DNA of 62,000 nucleotides, taken from contig JACVTC010000033.1 in assembly GCA_016946835.1 (NCBI GenBank), forward strand, positions 1,222,501-1,284,500, given 5' to 3'. The notes under the pieces are model-generated. The model did not search any database, was not told where the DNA came from, and saw nothing but the letters and a program-made list of their open reading frames with translations. Position numbers and translations under genes: made by a program. Origin of the DNA: Neocallimastix lanati (nom. inval.) (Eukaryota; Neocallimastigomycota; Neocallimastigomycetes; Neocallimastigales; Neocallimastigaceae). Positions 13,042-28,010 of the stretch are shown piece after piece; the stretch's first letter is position 1; every line of letters begins with the position of its first letter.

Positions 13042-16000
13042 GAATAAGAATCCTGGGGAGTTTTATCGCCAATAGGAATAACATCATTTTCATCTAAATT
13101 TGAACAATTATAATTGTTAATTGATAGATTATCATCAACAACATTATCTAGTAAATTTTCATTAGTAGCAATAATATTATTATTAAAATTGTCATCTTTA
13201 ATATTTTTAGTGACAGAATCTTCATTATTTAAAGATTTATTAAGGGAAAGTTTAAATGTTTTATCAAAAGTATCATTTGTTACAGATGTATTGATTTTAT
13301 TATTATCATTAATTATATTTTTATTATTGACATTTTGAAAAAAAATTTTATTAATAAATTTTTGATTAATTTTTGAAAAATTTTTAAGTTTCATAGATTT
13401 ATTACTGTTATCATTAATTTTATGTAACTTATTATCTTTATTAATAAATGTTGTAGATTCACGTGATGTATTAAAAGATTTTAATTTAGTGGAATTATTA
13501 TTCATAATATTATTATTCTTCGTCATTATTGGGTCTGAATTTAAATTATAAGATTTAATTATTTTACCATTATCCAATGGTTGTAAATTAAAATTTTCTT
13601 CATTTTTTGAATAATTTTTATTATTAAAATTTTTTTCATTTTTAAATTTAGAAATATCAATATTTTCTTTAAGCGTTTTTACAGGAGTACTGGCAGGGGA
13701 ATTTTCGGTTGGCTTGGAATCATTTATATTTGAGTTAACAGTATTAATCAGAGTCGGTAAAACGATATCATTTTTACAGGATTTTTTACTATATTCCTTA
13801 TGGGTAATTGAAGGATTTTCAGCATCTTTCCCTTTTTCTGCCCAATTATGTTTATTTTTATAAGAATAACTGCATTCACCTTTTTCAATGTAAGAATTAT
13901 TTACCACGTTTTTTAATGAATGATTCAAATTATTTTTATTGTTTACATGGATATTGGTAAATATAAAATCATTATTATTATTATTTAAAGAATTGTTATT
14001 GACCTTTTGAAGTATATTTTGGTTTTCTAGTACTGTGTTAGTATTTTGTTTATTATAATTTTTATTTAAACGAACTATATTATTGTTACTATGTTTTACA
14101 TTAGTTGAAATTTCATTATTTACTTCAGAAATTACATTTGAATTAATATTATTTTTTGCGTATAAATTATTTTGTTCTAAAGTAATATTGTGTTTATTGT
14201 TATGTGTGTTATTTGTTTTATTAAAATCCAATAGTTTATTTGTTTTTGTGTCCTTTTCTAAGGTTATGGTTTTAATTTTGTTATTTTTATTGTTTAAATT
14301 AATTATATCGTCGTTGTTAATATTATAAACCATATTTTCTTTACCTTTATCTATATTTTTATTATTATTCATATTATCTAAAATATTAATAATTATTTTC
14401 GTGTTATTATCATGTAAATTATTTTCTGCTTCTATTTTATTATCCTCGTTATCCATGTTCATATTGTTTAAATTATCGTTTACAATAATGTTATTTAAAT
14501 CAATATTATTATTGTTTTCATTTAAATTATTATTTTCATTGTTTAGAACATTATTTATGTTTTCTATATTATTAATTATATTTTCATTTATAATATGATT
14601 ATTTTCATTATTATTATTATTTACTATATTATTATCAATTTTTGTAAAAGAGAAATATGGGTCCACAAATCCTTCTTTCTCATATATATAGTTTGCTGGA
14701 CATTCCTCTAAACATTCTACTTCTCTGACATGGTGTATTCTTTTGTTTTTTATGTCCATAATCCTATATGAGTAATTTTTCTTGCTGAAACCAAGAAATA
14801 TTCCTTCCTTTGCTTTTGGAGTGAAATTGGATTTGTTTTCCATATTATCAATATAATAACATTTACATCCAAAAGTTCTTAAGTGTTTTAAAGAAATACT
14901 TTTTCCTGATATGACTTCATCAGGTATTAAATTATTATTTCCTTCATGAGGAATCATATTATACAAATAAGCCGCATGTCTTACTGCATATTCCCAGAAA
15001 TTTTCAGATAATTTTGCCCAAAATAATAAAGTTTTAGCTGTGTTTTTTATTGTTTGATTTATCCTTTCGGCTTTTCCATTATTTTCTGGACAATATGGTG
15101 GAGAGAATGATTTTTCAATTCCATTATCTTTACAGTATCTTCTTATTTTCTTATTTTTATATTCTTTACCACCATCTGTTTTAAATATTTTAACTTTATA
15201 ATTATCAAATTGATTGTTAAGGTATTTTAGAAAATCGATTATAATGTCTGGCGCTTCAGCTTTAGATTTTAAAGTGAAGAGCCAAACTTTCCACGAATAT
15301 TCGTCCAAGAAAGTTATAAAATATTTTTTGTCATTAATAGAACTGTTATATGGCCCCGAAATGTCAGAGTGTATAACTTCAAGTATCTTGTTTGATTTAG
15401 GATTGTTCCCATTATGTGGGGAATGCTTCATTTTTACTACTTTACATTCTTTACATTTTGGGATCTTGATCTCGTGTAGTTCTAAATGTTTAGAAATATT
15501 TCTTATATATTGATGGCCCATTCTTCTGTGCCATATTTCTAGACTGTTTTGCCCTAAATCATCTAATGATAAAATATTTTGATTATTTATTATACTTTTT
15601 GTGTTTATTTTAAATTGATTAAAATCAGTTGATAGAAACGTTCCGATAACATTTTTATCACAGTCAGATATAGTCAATTTTACTTTTTCTTGACTTATTG
15701 GCTCAATAACGGATGTTATACCTATTTTTGCGAATTCGATGGCACTTATCAAGTTTTTATGTGCCTTTTTTGAATATAACACTTTGTTTAATTTTATATG
15801 GTAGTTGTTTATGGTAAATTCACAACTACCATATCCTTCAAAGTCTAAAGTAGTATTGTTTGCACATCTTAGTTGTACAAAATCTTCTTTATAATCTTTC
15901 AAAAGGTTTTTATCATTAGTTACATGTTCGTAAGCTCCACTATCATAATACCATTCAACTGTTTCGTTACTTTCTATATTTCTTTCAATTATGTTTACAG

Positions 16001-17147
16001 ATTTTTCATCATTATCTATATTATATGGTTCATTTATTGATTCAATTAGCAAAGCATCATTAATATGTGGTTCACATAATGGTCTGATGTCTTCAAAATT
16101 ATCATCTCTTTCGCTGTCACTTTCTTCATATTTAGAAGTTATTTTTTCCACTAAACCAAATGATTTTAATTCTTTTTCTTCATTTTTATGGTTTTTCTGG
16201 TAGAGTGATTGTTGCCTCCCTTCTTTTTTGTTTTCTCTTGCTTTCATATTGTATTTACAATCTTTTGTGAGATGTCCTCTTATCTCACAAATATGACAAT
16301 ATAAATTTTTGTTAGTTTTGTTATTGTTTCTGTTTATTTTCTTAACAAAACCTTTTCCTTTATGATAGTTTTTATTTTTATAACGTTTTTCAATTAGATC
16401 TATATCCATTGGATCATCATGATCATCATGTTCATCCATTGTATTTTCCCAATTTTCTAGATATGATCTAGCTGAAATTCTATCTTTTATACTTTCATAT
16501 AATTGTCTGGCGGTAGTTTCTAAAGTTACATCTATAATGTTTTTAAAGTCATTTGGTAAAATATTGAACATGTACTTTAATTTTTCCCTTTCAGTCAAAT
16601 TTACTCCGGCATCTTCCATTTCACCGAATATTTCATTTACGCTATCAGCCATCTTCATTATTTGGCTGCGGTCATTTGCCTTAAGTTTTCGCAATTTCTT
16701 GAGCCAGTATTCAGTGTCATTATTCTTATCACCGTATTTTGAAGTTAGTTTTTCCATAATTGTGAATGTTTTCTTCATTCTACTAACTTCCCTTAATATT
16801 TTTTCTTCAACGTTTTGAATCACTATAAGCATTAACTGAGAGTCTTTCTCTTCTGCTTTAGCAATGATTCTATTTCGGTTTTGAGTAAACACTTCATTGT
16901 AGTTTACATTTTCTCCACGATTTAATTGTAATTCCTCAATAATCTTCAGGATAGCTTTTACCGTCTTAGATTCTTCATTAGGATTAAGTCTATAGTTATT
17001 ATCCTTCAGGTGAGAGATAACATCTTCTTCAATGAATTCTTCCATTCCATATCTCCTAGCTGCAGTCATGATAAGGAAATTCCATGTGGCAAAATTGGAT
17101 ACACCACGAAGACGTTGGTCCTTAGCTAAGTTAAATTGATAGGCCAT
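13041..17147 (-). CDS. Copia gag-protease-integrase, truncated before RT (element B)
   Basis: About 1368 codons open without a stop. Gag is followed by a zinc knuckle CHICEIRGHLTKDC (residues 284-297), protease DSG (402), HHCC 'HRRMGH..CKEC', and integrase core with HSDISGP, KTDGGKEY and NGKAERIN. Then comes ~500 residues of Asn-rich linker containing repeated 'NNKNFNNKNYSKNEENF'-like phrases shared with element A, ending 'KTPQDSYS'. Reverse transcriptase and RNase H are absent. The start ATG is chosen because 'FNLAKDQRL' aligns with the start in A. The frame continues to 12912 only through (ATT)n and A's LTR. It could supply Gag and integrase but not cDNA. Confidence 0.88.
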
Positions 17148-17207
17148 CTTAATACTTTGTTAAAATCGATTTTTAAATTTAAAGCTTTGTAATTTATTAT
17201 AGAGTAC

Positions 17208-17222
17208 TGAGACTCTTAATCT
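17208..17222 (-). other. Primer-binding site, half-tRNA-Lys(CUU) type (element B)
   Basis: The minus strand reads AGATTAAGAGTCTCA five bases after the 5' LTR end (AAACA ATAAT). It is identical to the 15-mers in elements A and F although the LTRs are unrelated in sequence. Confidence 0.75.
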
Positions 17223-17227
17223 ATTAT

Positions 17228-17468
17228 TGTTTAATATTTATTTATTAATAATTAGATATATAACGCAAGTGTTATATAAATGGTTAACAAAGATTTAAAG
17301 TACAGATAAAATTACATGTTTTTATATTTAATTGTGGCTTGTTCTAGATACATACTAATTTATATTTTAATTTGTAATTACAATATATTTAATATAATTT
17401 AATTTAATATTTTATTAAACTTAAGCTAGACTATAACTTTATATTAATAAAATTAACATACGTTAACA
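17228..17468 (-). repeat. 5' LTR of copia element B
   Basis: 241 bp. On the minus strand it starts TGTTAACGTATG and ends TATTAAACA. The outer edge touches (ATT)n. It is unlike the LTR of A apart from the TGTT/AACA ends. The 3' copy is missing, so the length rests on the termini and the adjacent primer site. Confidence 0.75.
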
Positions 17469-17585
<117 letters not shown>

Positions 17586-17606
17586 AATTATAATTATAAT
17601 TATTAA

Positions 17607-18143
17607 TGACAAAGAATTATAAAAATTTCATAATTTTTATAGAAAGTAAAAAAATACAAATTGTATACAAATTATTAAAAATATACGTTAAGCAAATTAT
17701 ATTTTTAATATATTAAAATATATTATATTTCTAAAAATATATTATTATTAAAACTTCATTTTTTTTAAAAATATGAAATTTATTAAATAATCAAAAAAGA
17801 AATAATGTAAATAAAAAGTGAACTTGTAAATTGGAGAGAAAAGTTACAAAGACTAATTAATTAATAAATAAAAGTTATATTTTTTAATAAAATATACTTT
17901 AAACTATTTTTATTGTGTTTTTAATGTATTAAAAAAAAATAAAATAAATAAAAGTTTTTAATATTTATTTTATATTTTTGTTATAATTGTTTTTCTTGTG
18001 TTATTTATAAAAAAATAAATAATCAAATATTATTTATTTTTATTTTATAAAAGTTCTAAAATAATTCTCTTTTAAAAATAAGAATTAAAGGCAACTTTAG
18101 AATACATAAATTTATAAACTTATTAATATAAATTTTTGTATCA
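17607..18143 (-). repeat. Solo LTR, 537 bp, with target duplication ATTAA
   Basis: On the minus strand it runs TGATACAAA...TTTGTCA. It is flanked by attaa at 17602-17606 and at 18144-18148, a perfect 5-bp duplication. It is related to the 5701-6336 unit in opposite orientation and lies between two (ATT)n tracts. No internal coding region exists, so it is a solo LTR left by recombination. Confidence 0.7.
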
Positions 18144-18148
18144 ATTAA

Positions 18149-20429
<2,281 letters not shown>

Positions 20430-21071
20430 TTAAAATAAGTAAATCGCCACAGCTAAAGATAATAAAACTGATACAATATAATATTTTTTAAAATTAGAAG
20501 GAGCTCCACTCACAAGATTGGCTTTCTCTCTTTCAATACAACTATTTAAATTTTGAGTGGTATCATTTAAATTATCATTTTCTACTATCCATAAATTATC
20601 ATAACCATCACTCCATTTTGGTGGATCATCAATTCCCAAAGTTCTCACCAATAATTCAATTTGATATCTATTCCAACATAGCAAAACTGTTTCAATTTCA
20701 TCTGGTAAATTTTCTATCGTTGAAGCCAATTTTGCTTGTTGTCTTTCCTTGAAACTATCATTAATTTCAATATTTAACTTTGTTGCCAAATAGTTTACCG
20801 TTTGAAGAGGTAATGGAGTATAGACATCTCCATTTGGATTTTGAGCATAAATAATTTGAGGTTTTAAATTTTTCTGTTGTTCTATTAATTCATTTAAACA
20901 TATACTTCTAGCTTCTCCAGTAATACTTAATTTATTTTTTTCATGTTCATCAGGTTCTGCGTTCTGTATTAACACTATTTTCCTTGATAATACACTGTAA
21001 ATACAAAAAGTATATATAATGCTAATTAATGCAATTCTAGATTTAAATATTTTTTTTATTGATAACTTCAT
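20430..21071 (-). CDS. Degenerate histidine-phosphatase-like secreted/membrane protein, 213 aa
   Basis: Intronless. The N-terminus has a hydrophobic stretch (residues ~12-28, 'IALISIIYTFCIYSVLS') fitting a signal peptide or anchor. Residues ~31-57 follow the phosphoglycerate-mutase-like fold start: 'KIVLIQNAEPDE...LSITGEARS', where the family has L(I/V)RHAE...L...G..QA. Residues 127-147 ('ETVLLCWNRYQIELLVRTLG') match the later 'hhhxxH..i..l...LG' region. The catalytic Arg-His is Gln-Asn and the second His is replaced (WNR), so catalysis is unlikely. The C-terminus has 'SGAPSNFKKYY' followed by a hydrophobic tail that ends the protein, resembling a GPI-attachment signal; a tail anchor is the alternative. 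Base composition is clearly coding relative to the flanks. Fold assignment is by eye; function unknown. Confidence 0.65.
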   Translation of the reverse strand: MKLSIKKIFKSRIALISIIYTFCIYSVLSRKIVLIQNAEPDEHEKNKLSITGEARSICLNELIEQQKNLKPQIIYAQNPNGDVYTPLPLQTVNYLATKLNIEINDSFKERQQAKLASTIENLPDEIETVLLCWNRYQIELLVRTLGIDDPPKWSDGYDNLWIVENDNLNDTTQNLNSCIEREKANLVSGAPSNFKKYYIVSVLLSLAVAIYLF

Positions 21072-23669
21072 TTTTTTTATATATATAATAAATATAGATA
21101 TAAATATATAAAAATTGTAAGATGGTATTTATTTATTTATTTATTTATTTTCCTTTTTACTATTAAATATATTTTATTTTAATATTTAGAATATGTTTAG
21201 ATGTTTAGATTTATCTAAATAAAAGTATTCTTTAATATATAGTAAATAAACTAAAAAAAATATTATTATTTTTTTTATAATGAAAACAACTTGTAACAAA
21301 AATATTTTTAAATATTATTTCTTTTTTTCTCTAGTATTTGATTAGTATATGACAATTGCTGAATATAATATATAGTTATTTAAAAATTAAATTAATTTTT
21401 ATTTTTATTTTGTTATTATATATAAAAAGTTTATTTAAAAAATAAAAAAATATCTTTTATAAATTAACAATATTCTATACTAAAATTTATTGATTAATAA
21501 AAATAAGTAAAAAAAAAAAAAAAGTTTAAAAGTACAGTATTATATTTTGTTTAAAATTTATTTAATGGTATATAACATTTCTTTTAATTTAAATTATTTA
21601 TCATTATTATTGTTATTTATAATCATAAAATATAATTTAAATATCTCGAAATCTTAATTTCCCTTTTTTATTTATATACATTATTTTTCTCTATCGTTTT
21701 TACATTTACTATTTATCTTTTTTATTTATTTTTTTTTTTTATATAAGATTTTATATTATCAAAAAGAATAAAGTTATTAAAAAATATAAAAAAAAAAAAA
21801 AAAAAAAAACTATAATTATGAAATAGAAAAAAAACAAGTTATTTATATATGGGAAAAAAAAATAAATAAATAAATAAATATTTAAATTATAAAATAATAA
21901 CAAATAATAAATATAATTATATATAAATATTTATTTATTTATTTATTTATTATTTACTTATTTATTTATTTATTTATTTATTATTTACTTATTTATTTAT
22001 TTATTTACTTATTTATTAATTATCCGTTTATCTTTTTTTATAATTTAATTTAGTATTATGTATTCATTTTAAATATATATATAATTATAAATATATTATT
22101 TATTATATAGTATTTATAAAATTGTATTTTATATATATCTATTATTCATTTAAATTTATTATCATTAAATTTTCATTTTAATATATTACAGCATATATTT
22201 AAAAATTTTTAATCTATATTAAATTTATTATTCTCTATTAAACATATATTATTTATAGTTATAATTTATTTATATATTTTATATAATTTTATATATCCAA
22301 ATATATATTTACAATATATAATAATATATATTTATTTATATTAGTCTATTTATATTAAAAGTATTAAATTTTTTTTATAAATAAAATGAAAAATAAAAAA
22401 AGATTTTTTTCTATATGGATATTTAATATTTATTTTAAACCCATTTAAAATATATTATATTGTAATATATATTCAATATTATATATATTATATATGTATA
22501 TAGTTGATATAAAAATGAGCCAATATATTGTTGAGTTTAAGCAGCTGCAAAAACTATACGGCTTAATTTTATGATCTAAAAAAAAAACAAGTTGAACCAA
22601 TATTTATTTATTTATTTATTATATATTTATTTATTTATGGATGTATGTATATATTTATTTATTATATATTTATTTATTATATATTTATTATATATTTATT
22701 TATTTATAGATACATATATATTTATTTATTTATTTATGTATTTATTTAATAAGTTTCAATAATAATGAATAAATAAAAAAAGAATTTTCCATTGAGCATA
22801 TATATAATCAATTAACATTTTTATAATCTAACCATATATGTTAAAAATTATATGAAATAAGCTTTTAATTTTAATTTTTTTTGTTTTTTTTAAATAAAAT
22901 TTTTCAAATTCTAAATTTTTTTTTTAAATCTCTCATCAAATATATATTCTATATATATTTTATATATTAACATAATATAAAATAACGTTCTATATAGACA
23001 AATTTAAACTATATTTTTTATTTTCATGTATTTGCTTTCTTTCTTTCTTTCTTTCTTTATTTATTTTTTTTTTTCTGTTGATTTTAAAAATAAAAATTTC
23101 ACTCATTCTATACAATTGCATCACAGAATAAATTTTTTTTTTGGTAATAAAAATCATAAATTAAAGTCAAAAGGATGAACTTTTTTTACTTAGAATTTGG
23201 TGTAAATTCTTTAATTTTGATAAATTATTTTTGAACTTTCTTTAGAACCAAAAACAAAAATATAATCACTAAGACTATATATAATATATATAAAATTCAA
23301 ACTATTATTAAAAAGTAATTTAATTAAAATTATTATGAAAGATTCAATAAAAAATTAAAATAATATTTATTAAGTAAAATAATAATATTTATTAAGTAAA
23401 ATAAAATTTATTAACTAAAATAATAATATTTTTTAACAAAATAATATTTATTATAAATAAAATATTTATTATTAATACAATAACACTTTTAATTAAATTA
23501 GTGTTAATTTGAATTAAAATAATTACTTTTTATGTTGATAAACTTTAAAACAATTTCATTAAAAATAGAAAAGAATAATAACATGAACATCTTAATATAA
23601 CCATCTTTATATAGCTACGGTTGGTTATAAATCTATAAATAACTTTATTTATTAATATAAATAACATTA
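21072..23669. other. Gene-poor AT-rich spacer
   Basis: (TTTA)n clusters at 21920-22020 and 22600-22745, (CTTT)n at 23037-23058, and many A/T runs. One coding-like island at 22515-22573 is treated in findings. No supported gene is seen. Confidence 0.6.
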
Positions 23670-23803
23670 TTCAATTGTTTATTATTTATTATTTATTATT
23701 CAATTATTCAATTATTTATTATTTATTATTCAATTATTTATTATTTATTATTATTTATTATTTATTATTTATTATTTATTATTTATTATTCAATTATATC
23801 AAA
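23670..23803. repeat. AT minisatellite, left arm of a large inverted repeat
   Basis: Repeats of TTATTATTTATTATTCAATTA-type units (shown as TATTCAATTATTTATTATT). It is the reverse complement of the units at 23925-24320. Confidence 0.8.
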
Positions 23804-23924
23804 AAAAAAAAGAGAGAATGAAAAATAAAATAAAATATAAAATAAATATACGATATCAATTTTAACAACATTCCCCTCATTTGAAAAATAGAATTAAAAT
23901 AAAGTAAAATAAAAAAAATAATAA

Positions 23925-24320
23925 ATAATAAATAATAAATAATAAATAATTGAATAATAAATAAATAATAATTAATTAATTAATAATAAATAATAAATAA
24001 TTGAATAATAAATAATAAATAATTGAATAATAAATAATAAATAATTGAATAATAAATAATAAATAATAAATAATAAATAATAAATAATAAATAATAAATA
24101 ATAAATAATTGAATAATAAATAATAAATAATAAATAGTTGAATAATAAATAATAAATAATAAATAATTGAATAATAAATAATAAATAATAAATAATAAAT
24201 AATAAATAATAAATAATAAATAATAAATAATAAATAATAAATAATAAATAATAAATAATAATAAATAATTGAATAATAAATAATAAATAGAAATAAATAA
24301 TAGATAATAAATATATTAAT
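23925..24320. repeat. AT minisatellite, right arm of a large inverted repeat
   Basis: Units AATAATAAATAATTGAATAA repeat many times, in reverse orientation to 23670-23803 with a ~120-bp unique spacer between. The long Tyr/Leu/Ile-rich minus frame here is the satellite translated and is not a gene. Smaller related clusters lie at 24757-24835. Confidence 0.8.
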
Positions 24321-26354
24321 ATATAAAGTATAGATAAATAAATAAAACTTAGCAAATGCAATAAAATTTAAATGTAATCAAAATGAATCCAATGTTTTTT
24401 TTTTGCTTTTTATTCGTTTATTTATTTGTTCAAAGCATGAAAGAATTAAAAAAAAAATTTTTTTTTAATTAAATTAAATTAAAATAAAATAAATTAAATT
24501 AATTTATATTAAAAATTAAAATAATTAAAAAAGTTTAAAAAAATAAATTTTCCATTTAAACTTTTTATAGTAATGTAAATAAATGTAAAAATAAATATAT
24601 AAATATATTATATACATTATAAATAAATTAGACTATATTATATAAAACTAAAGAAATTTAATTTAAGAAAAATTCTTTTTTTATGAAACCTTTTCACTAT
24701 TCTTTATTGGCCAAGAAATTGAACATGCTTTTTCTTATTTTGTTTTTAATTATAAATAAATAATAAATAATAATAATAAATAATAAATAATAAATAATTA
24801 ATAATAAATAATTGAATAATAAATAAATAATTAAATAATTATTTATTTTTATTTCTTTTATATATATATATATTTTTTTTTATTTACTTTAAAATATATT
24901 CATATGAGGATTGATTACAAATGTTTAATTTTGTATTTAATTATAATTCTAATTTTTATTTAATTATAAAGAATTAGCATCTATTTTATTTATTATTTAT
25001 TATTTATTATTTATTATTTATGTATTATTAATTTTATCAATCGATAAAAAAAACTTTTTTTAAAATAAAAAAAAAAAAACTCTAATGAAATAAAAGTTCT
25101 TGAAAAAATATTCATAATATTTATTTTTATTTTTATTTTATATATTATATATATTATTTATATTATTTATATTTTTATATTTATATTTCTATATTTTATA
25201 TTTTTATAATTTATATTTTTATTACGTATATGTATTATCTATTCTTATTATTAGTTGAATTTTTTTTATTGTTTTTCTCAGATTAATAAACAACTGACTA
25301 ATGCTAATAATTTGATTTTCTAACTTTTTTTTTTTTAGTTTTATAATTATTTAATTATTTCTTTCTTTTTTTTTTTAAATTAAAAAAATTTTTTTGTTAT
25401 TTAACCAATTAATACAAATGTATTAAAAGCCACATTCACATACGTCAATAATGTACTCTGCCAAGTCTTTTTACTTTAAAAATTAAAATCTGAAGTTAAT
25501 ACTATGTAAATTTAAATAAAGATATAAATAAATAATATATATGGATATATATATAAAATAGATATATTACATATATTTATATATTATTTATACTTGAATA
25601 TATTTATATATTACATATATTCATATATATTTTTATTATATTTATTTAATTTAATTATTTATATATTCATATATAATTTTATTATATTTATTTTATTTAT
25701 TTATTTATAGATTTATTTATAGATTTAACTATTTCTATTAATTATTAATTTTTTTTTTTTTTTAGTTAAATCTTAAAATATAAATATTACATTTAAATAT
25801 TTAAATAAATTTCTAAATTAATTTAAGATTTTTTTTTTATTTTTTTTTTTTTTTTTTAAATTTAATATTAAATAGAATTTTAGATTTATGAAAAAAATTA
25901 AAAAGTGTCAAATTTTTATCTTATAAAATATTTAATATAAGTAATATATAAATATAAATTTAATATATAATATTTAATATATAACATATATATTTAATTA
26001 ATTAAAATTTATAATTTATAATTCTAAAACATGAGTATTAAAAAATTAAAAAAAAAAAAAAAAAAAATTAAAAATTAAAAATTAAAGTATAGAAGAAATA
26101 AAAAGGAAAAGAAGAGAGAGTAAGGAAAGCAATAAGAAGAAATAAAAAAAAAATAAACAAAGGAAATAAAAGAAAAGTTATATAACATATATATAAAAAG
26201 CGATATATATATACATAAAATATATATAAATAGGTCTTTTTTATTATTTATATAAACAGAATTATGACATGAAATGACATCAATTAAAAATTAAATAATA
26301 ATATAAATATATATAAATAATATTTCTATTTAATTAAAGAAATAAAAAGTAAAA

Positions 26355-26388
<34 letters not shown>

Positions 26389-27239
26389 GATTATAATTTT
26401 CTATACATAATCAGTTATTTAACTTTAAATTTCAAAAAAAAAAAAAAATATTCGAACATTAACCAATAAAACTATTTTTTTTTTTTACTATTATTTTTAT
26501 TTTTATTTTATTTTAATAAAATATATAATAAAATATGAATGTATGAATTACTTTATTATGTATGGAGAGATGAGAAGTATTTTTAATGCATGGAATTATT
26601 AAACGAATTTTTTTTTTTTTTTTTTATTAAAAATTCAAATAAAATAAATTGTCCTATTCTTTATATTCTATTACTTATAATATATACATATACATATGTA
26701 TAGGTGAAGTAAAATAGAATAATTGATCAGAATTCATAGCTATAAATAATAATAAAAAATTAATGATTAGGATTTAAACATAATAAAGTGTGATATATAT
26801 TTTTATATGTCTATATTTTATTTGTTTTATATTTTTATTAATAAACCATTGTGTGTCTACGGATGTGCAGCTGGGGAGAAATCCTGCTACGGTCATTAAA
26901 AAAAAAAAAAAAAAAGAAAAAAATTTATATTTTTATTTTTTTTTATAATTTATATAATTTATATATTATTTATAATATTTATATTAGTTACACATTTAAT
27001 TATATTTTTATATTTTTATATTTCATACTATAAATATTTTATATTTTATATTTTATATTTTATATATCATTTAATCCATAATAAAATAAAAAATAATTTT
27101 TTTAATTCTTGGCATCTTTTTTTGGTATTGAATTTTTCCTTCTTTCCTATCTTTAATTACAGAAAAATAAAAATAAAAAATTTTTTTTTTATTTTTCTGT
27201 AATTATTTTTGGCATTCAGTTTTTTATTTAATTAATATA
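24321..27239. other. Gene-poor AT-rich spacer
   Basis: Homopolymers, (TA)n and (TTTA)n. Short higher-GC islands occur at 25427-25475, 26560-26615 and 26845-26900 (see findings), and a perfect-arm hairpin at 27155-27204. No complete gene can be assembled. Confidence 0.55.
27155..27204. other. Inverted repeat/hairpin
   Basis: Left arm AATTACAGAAAAATAAAA and right arm ending TTATTTTTCTGTAATT are reverse complements over about 16-18 bp, with an A/T-run loop. It lies in gene-free DNA. It could be a small transposon relic or a cruciform; no target duplication is evident. Confidence 0.6.
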
Positions 27240-27870
27240 TAGTCTTTATTATTTATTATTTATTAAGAAATACTCCTTATTATTTATTATTTAATTTATT
27301 TAATTTATTTATTATTTATTATTTATTATTTATTATTTATTATTTATTTTATTTAATTTATTTATTATTTATTATTTAATTATTCAATCATTTATTATAT
27401 ATTATTTAATTATTATTTATTATTTATTATTTATTATTTATTATTTATTTATTTATTATATATTATTTAATTATTATTTATTATCTATTATTTATTATTC
27501 AATTATTTACTATTTAATAATATATTACTATTATTATTATTTATTATTTATTATTTAATATTCATTTGTTTATTATTCAATTACTTATTATTTAATTATT
27601 ATTTAATTATTATTAGTTATTATTCAATTATTTAATATTTATTATTTAATTATTTAATTATTTATTATTTATTAATTATTACTTATTATTATTATTCAAT
27701 TATTATTTAATTATTATTCAATTTATTTATTATTTATAATTTATTTATTATTTATTATATCAATTATTATTTATTTCTTATTTAATTAATTATTATTATT
27801 TATTATTTATTTATTATTTATTATTTCTATTTATTTAATTATCTATTATTCTTTATTTATTTATTATTTC
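27240..27870. repeat. (TTATTATT / CAATTA) minisatellite
   Basis: Irregular array of TTATT, TTATTATT and TATTCAATTATT units, same family and orientation as 23670-23803. Confidence 0.8.
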
Positions 27871-27975
27871 TTTATTTCTATATTATTCTACTCATCTATT
27901 CATTATAGTTTGAGAGACTCTTTCATATCCTCTTTTCTCTTTCACCTTATTATTTCCAAGGCAATAATAATTATA

Positions 27976-28010
<35 letters not shown>

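Larger units (their letters stand above)
13041..17468 (-). mobile_element. Ty1/copia retrotransposon B, 3'-truncated
   Basis: On the minus strand: 5' LTR 17468-17228, primer site 17222-17208, gag-protease-integrase 17147-13041. The element stops at an (ATT)n tract before the reverse transcriptase. No RT, RNase H or 3' LTR is present, and the missing half is not found on the other side of element A. Both ends of B therefore abut (ATT)n, which suggests either rearrangement through the microsatellite or an assembly join there. Confidence 0.9.

Noticed and set aside
13114-16818. Several plus-strand Leu/Phe/Ser-rich frames opposite element B
   Set aside because: They are antisense shadows of a long minus-strand gag-pol with clear domains.
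23972-24361. 129-codon Tyr/Leu/Ile-rich minus-strand frame
   Set aside because: It lies entirely inside the AATAATAAATAATTGAATAA minisatellite.
27890-27970. Short minus-strand frame with 'KVKEKRGYERVSQTIMNR'
   Set aside because: Only ~27 codons, no splice partner or recognisable homology.
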